This document shows positions 60,517-64,000 of a DNA stretch of 64,000 nucleotides, one piece after another. The translations under genes were made by a program, and so were the position numbers. The stretch comes from Terrabacter terrigena (GTDB lineage: Bacteria; Actinomycetota; Actinomycetes; Actinomycetales; Dermatophilaceae). Under the pieces are notes generated by a model. That model worked only from the letters and a program-made list of their open reading frames with translations, had not been told where the DNA came from and searched no databases. The stretch spans positions 434,001-498,000 of the forward strand of contig NZ_JBHTKH010000001.1 of NCBI RefSeq assembly GCF_042676085.1. Direction: 5' to 3'. Each line of letters begins with the position of its first letter. The first letter of the stretch is position 1.

Positions 60517-63500
60517 TCAGGGTCTTGCGGTCGGAGTCGACTTCGGTGAGGCCTCGACGGCGCGCTTGAGAGCGTCCTTGAGCCTGGTCTGGGCCTGGCC
60601 GTAAGCCGCGAAGTCCCCCTTCTTGAGCGCCGCCTCACCCTCGGCGTAGGCCGCCTCGGCGTCCCTGAGCGCCTTGGACAGAGCCGCAGCGTCCTGCGCA
60701 CCCCCGGGAGGCGGCGTGCCGGTCGGTGGCTGCGACGGCATTGCGGTGCTGCCAGGGGTCTGCGTCGGGGTCGAGGTCGGGGGCGTGGAGGTCCCGTTGT
60801 CGCCGGCCTGTACCCCCGAGCCGCCGAAGAGGTCGTTCAGCGCGGCATCCAGTGACCCGGCCCAGGCGATCTTGTCGCCGAAGGCGACGGCCACGGCCGA
60901 CAGGCGCGGGTAGGTGCCGGATCCGCTCGAGCGGGCCTGGACGTAGATCGGCTGAACGTAGAGCAGGCCGTTGCCCACCGGCAGCGTCAGCTGGTTGCCG
61001 AAGATGACGCTCGCACCGGTCGACGAGGTCGTCGAGATGAACTGCGCGAGGGTCAGCTGGCGGCCGAGGGAGGCGTCGTTCGAGGTCACCGCCGAGGTGC
61101 GCATGTCGTTGTAGACCTGGCCGGGGCCGTTGACCGAGCCACCGGTCGTCTCGAGCAGGCGCATCTTGCCGTAGTTCGGCGACTTCTTGCCCGACTCGGA
61201 GCCGGCGTCGCCGTCGACCGCGAGGAACCCGGACAGGACGTTGCGGTCGCCGGTCGGCATGAACGTCGAGGTGAGCGAGAACGCGGGGCTCGACTGGTCC
61301 GGCATGGCCAGCGACAGGTAGTACGGCGGCTGGAGGAAGTCCGAGCCCGACTGCGTCGGGTCGTCGGGCACCCGCCAGAAGTTCTGGCCGCCGTAGAACG
61401 ACGCGGCGTCGCGGTCGTGGTACTTCTCGAGCAGGGTGCGCTGGACCTTGAAGAGGTCCTCCGGGTAGCGCAGGTGCGACATGAGCGAGCCCTTGATGGC
61501 GCTCAGCGGCTTCACCGAGTCGGGGAAGATGGCCATCCACGCCTTGAGGACGGGGTCCTTCTCGTCCCACTGGTACAGGGTGACGGTGCCGTCGTACGCG
61601 TCGACCGTCGCCTTCACGGAGTTGCGCACGTAGTTGACCTGACCCGCCTGCACGGCGCGCACCGAGTTCCGCGTGCTCGTGACGGCGTCCTCGGTCGCGG
61701 CGTCGAGGGTGGTCGTCTCGGAGTACGGGTAGTTCGAGGAGGTCGTGTAGCCGTCGAGCACCCACAGCACGCGACCGTCGACGACCGCAGGGTACGCGTT
61801 CCCGTCGAGGGTCAGCCACGGCGCGACGCGCTGCACGCGGTCACGGGGCGTGCGGTGGTCGAGGATGCGCGACCCGTCACTCACCTGGTCGGAGAGGAGG
61901 AAGTTGATCTCGCGGTACTTGACGGCGTACGCGAGGCGCTTGGCGGCGTCGAGCGGGACACCGCCGGTTCCCTTGTAGGTGTAGTTGATCTGGCCCGTGC
62001 CCTGCGGGTCGGGGTAGTCGAACTCCTTGTTGGCTCCGACGATGGAGTACTCGGGCGAGCTCTCGCCGAAGTAGATGCGCGGCTCGTACTTGCCGAGCGC
62101 GCCGTCGGTGCCGATCTGCGACTCGAAGAAGCTGGGACGGCCGTCGCTCGTGCGCGTGTTGCCCTTCGCCGCGACGACCCCGTAGCCGTGCGTGTAGACC
62201 GTGTGGTCGTTGAGCCAGTTGCGCTGGCCGTCGGGCACGCCGCTAAGGTCCAGCTCGCGCGCCGCGATGACGGTGTCCTGGTTCCTGCCGTCGATCTGGT
62301 AGCGGTCGACGTCGAGCACGTCGGCGAACTGGTAGTAGCCCTTGCTCGCCTCGAGCTGCTTGAACGTGGGGCTGACGACGTTGGGGTCGATGAGGCGGAT
62401 GCCGGGGACCGTGGCCGCGTCGTCGCGTAGCGCGTTCTGCGTGGCGACGCTCTTCGTGTCGTAGGGCTTGACGTCGATCTGGTCGAAGCCGTATGCCGCC
62501 CGCGTCGCGTCGATGTTGCGCTGGATGTACGGCACCTCGAGCGACTTCTCGGAGGGGCGCACCTTGAGCGACTGTACGAGCGCCGGGTAGATGCCACCGA
62601 CCGCCACCACGATGACCGCCAGGACCGCGACGCCGACCAGCGGCAGGCGCCACGAGCGGGTCCAGATCGTCGTGAGGAACATGATGGCGCACATCACCGC
62701 AGCGACCGCGAGGATGCCCTTCGTCGGGATGATCGCGTGCGACTCGGTGTACTGGATGCCCGTGATCTTCGTCGACTCGGCGGTCGCCAGGTTGTAGCGG
62801 TCGACCCAGAAGGCGACGGCCCGCACCAGCACGAGGGCCGCCGCGATGCCCGACAGGTGCACGCGGGCGGCGTGCGTCGAGCGCATCTTGTTGCCGGCGA
62901 CGATGCCGCCGTACAGATAGTGCGTGAACGCCGCGGTGATGAAGCCGATGACGAGGATCATCGTCAGGAACGCGACGACGAAGTTGATCCAGGGCAGGTC
63001 GAAGACGAAGAAGCTGATGTCGAGGTTGAACTCGGGGTCGGTGGTGCCGAACGGGTTGCTGTTGCGCCACAGCAGGAAGGTGTCCCACTGGGTCGCCGCC
63101 GACAGTCCGGCGAAGAGCCCCACGGCGAGCGGCGCGGCCACGGTGGCCGTGCGGCGCATCGGCTCGACGAGCTGCCGGTAGTGCTCCATCGCCTGCGTCT
63201 CGGGCGACGGCGCGTAGATCGGCCGGCTGCGGAAGGCGATGTGGATGCTCGACCACACCATGGCGGCCGTCAGCAGCCCACCGACGATCCCGAGCAGCAG
63301 CTTGGTGACGAGCTGCGTGGTGAAGACGCCGGAGAAGCTGACCGACTGGTACCACAGCACCTCGGTCCAGAACTGCGCCGCGATCGCGATGACGACCAGC
63401 AGGGCGGCCGCCACCACCAGGGCGGTGACGAACGGGCGGCGGGTCGGCGGCAGGGTGGCCGTCTCAGCACGCCGGGGCGCGCCGGAGTCGTCGTCGTTGA

Positions 63501-63537
63501 AGTTGCCCGGCGGAGGGCCGAAGTTGCTGTCGCTCAC
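60517..63537 (-). CDS. UPF0182 family large membrane protein
   Basis: The 1006-residue protein has a disordered N-terminal 30 residues, about seven transmembrane segments (to about 330), and a large external region (about 350-950). The family blocks include AMEHYRQLVEPMRR, DPEFNLDISFFVFDLPWINFVVAFL, PLVGVAVLAVIVVAVGGIYPALVQSLKVRPSEKSLEVPYIQRNIDATRAAYGFD, EPRIYFGESSPEYSIVGA and VLWVLDGYTTSSNYPYSE. The C-terminal 90 residues are Pro/Thr rich then helical. Its function is unproven. The start is GTG at 63537 without a clear ribosome binding site. It is divergent from the PPA1309-family gene, a common actinobacterial pairing. Confidence 0.95.
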   Translation of the reverse strand: MSDSNFGPPPGNFNDDDSGAPRRAETATLPPTRRPFVTALVVAAALLVVIAIAAQFWTEVLWYQSVSFSGVFTTQLVTKLLLGIVGGLLTAAMVWSSIHIAFRSRPIYAPSPETQAMEHYRQLVEPMRRTATVAAPLAVGLFAGLSAATQWDTFLLWRNSNPFGTTDPEFNLDISFFVFDLPWINFVVAFLTMILVIGFITAAFTHYLYGGIVAGNKMRSTHAARVHLSGIAAALVLVRAVAFWVDRYNLATAESTKITGIQYTESHAIIPTKGILAVAAVMCAIMFLTTIWTRSWRLPLVGVAVLAVIVVAVGGIYPALVQSLKVRPSEKSLEVPYIQRNIDATRAAYGFDQIDVKPYDTKSVATQNALRDDAATVPGIRLIDPNVVSPTFKQLEASKGYYQFADVLDVDRYQIDGRNQDTVIAARELDLSGVPDGQRNWLNDHTVYTHGYGVVAAKGNTRTSDGRPSFFESQIGTDGALGKYEPRIYFGESSPEYSIVGANKEFDYPDPQGTGQINYTYKGTGGVPLDAAKRLAYAVKYREINFLLSDQVSDGSRILDHRTPRDRVQRVAPWLTLDGNAYPAVVDGRVLWVLDGYTTSSNYPYSETTTLDAATEDAVTSTRNSVRAVQAGQVNYVRNSVKATVDAYDGTVTLYQWDEKDPVLKAWMAIFPDSVKPLSAIKGSLMSHLRYPEDLFKVQRTLLEKYHDRDAASFYGGQNFWRVPDDPTQSGSDFLQPPYYLSLAMPDQSSPAFSLTSTFMPTGDRNVLSGFLAVDGDAGSESGKKSPNYGKMRLLETTGGSVNGPGQVYNDMRTSAVTSNDASLGRQLTLAQFISTTSSTGASVIFGNQLTLPVGNGLLYVQPIYVQARSSGSGTYPRLSAVAVAFGDKIAWAGSLDAALNDLFGGSGVQAGDNGTSTPPTSTPTQTPGSTAMPSQPPTGTPPPGGAQDAAALSKALRDAEAAYAEGEAALKKGDFAAYGQAQTRLKDALKRAVEASPKSTPTARP

Positions 63538-63793
63538 GTGGCGTGCCTTGGGTGCGAGGGCGGGCAGGTGGTCGGGCGAAGCCCGGTGGCGGCCACCTCG
63601 GGCCGCCTGCGGCAACCATAACCCGCGCGTGCTGCGAGGCCGCCGGGCGATACCGCACCGTGACCCCGGGTTTCCGTCCGGCGGCACGTCCGGGTCGGCG
63701 CGACCTCGCCATGACACGGCACGACCGGGCCGGCGGCACCGTCCGGCCCACACGTGCGGTCTCGCAGCGGACGGCATACGGCAGCATGGGGGC

Positions 63794-64000
63794 GTGAACG
63801 CGCAGCCCGTCATCGACCCTCTCGCCATCGCCGCCCTGGACACGGAGCGCCACGTCGCGGCCGCCGGCTGGGACCAGCCCGCCCGGCTCTTCGCCCTCGT
63901 GCGCACCTCTGACCTGCTCGAGCGCGAACCCCAGCTGCGCGACCAGATGGGCCCCGCCGACCTGGCCGACGGCGCCCTCACCGCGGTCGAGCAGGAGGGC
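63794..64000 (+). CDS. PPA1309 family protein, N-terminal part (runs off the right edge)
   Basis: A GTG at 63794 opens a frame that continues through the edge; 69 residues are visible: VNAQPVIDPLAIAALDTERHVAAAGWDQPARLFALVRTSDLLEREPQLRDQMG and so on. This is the PPA1309 family, found beside UPF0182 genes in actinobacteria and without an assigned role. CAGCAT lies 6 bases before the GTG and could be a leaderless -10. The rest of the protein is outside the window. Confidence 0.88.
   Translation, partial: MNAQPVIDPLAIAALDTERHVAAAGWDQPARLFALVRTSDLLEREPQLRDQMGPADLADGALTAVEQEG

Overview
The window is chromosomal DNA from a high-GC actinobacterium. It contains mycothione reductase, F420 biosynthesis genes (fbiA/fbiB), mtrAB-lpqB, a whiB2-type regulator, a sigR/rsrA pair, the actinobacterial ribosomal protein bL37, and many GTG starts. 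Gene order closely follows the Mycobacterium tuberculosis Rv3212-Rv3264 neighbourhood (SRAP-aroA-rsgA, secA1-hpf-comF-lpqB-mtrB-mtrA, SIS-manB-DUF3499-zincin-whiB2-fbiA-fbiB), but mycobacterial features such as mycolate genes are absent. The gene set would suit a member of the Intrasporangiaceae or a related micrococcalean family; that placement is inference. No insertion sequence, prophage, CRISPR array or rRNA was seen.

Layout. 1-5.3 kb: a cut-off alpha/beta hydrolase, TetR regulator, NUDIX hydrolase, small DUF6912-like protein and WS/DGAT acyltransferase (minus), then a cupredoxin-like lipoprotein and a polytopic membrane protein (plus). 5.3-10.3 kb: an orphan CpaE/CpaB-like pair, an excisionase-type HTH protein, and a LysM protein coupled to an Rv3235-family protein. 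10.4-22.3 kb: a long leftward block, lipoprotein, mtrA, mtrB, lpqB, comF, hpf, orphan response regulator, YcaQ-type glycosylase and secA, combining envelope signalling, secretion and ribosome hibernation. 22.5-31.5 kb: a membrane protein, ahcY, DUF808 protein, mycothione reductase, and the SIS / Trm112-like / manB / DUF3499 operon for mannose metabolism. 31.7-40.6 kb: a degenerate zincin, DUF5719 protein, giant membrane glycosyltransferase, whiB2, fbiA-fbiB and a quinone-oxidoreductase-like protein. 40.7-42.9 kb: a complete biotin ECF transporter (bioY-bioM-bioN). 42.9-50.2 kb: malic enzyme, two overlapping degenerate HD-GYP proteins, an unannotated 30-residue peptide gene, bL37, rsrA/sigR, a small hydrolase and SRAP. 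50.4-54.9 kb: DoxX-like protein, aroA, rsgA, hisN and a GNAT. 55-64 kb: an M16 peptidase pair, a small membrane protein, a leaderless class-V aminotransferase, initiator tRNA, a UPF0182 membrane protein and the start of a PPA1309-family gene.

Genes are packed closely, with many 1-4 base stop/start overlaps, and no gene-free stretch reaches 300 bases. A recurrent signal is a TAnnnT-like -10 hexamer placed 6-8 bases before a start codon that has no Shine-Dalgarno sequence. This suggests many transcripts here are leaderless. Strong GC-rich hairpins close most converging gene pairs.
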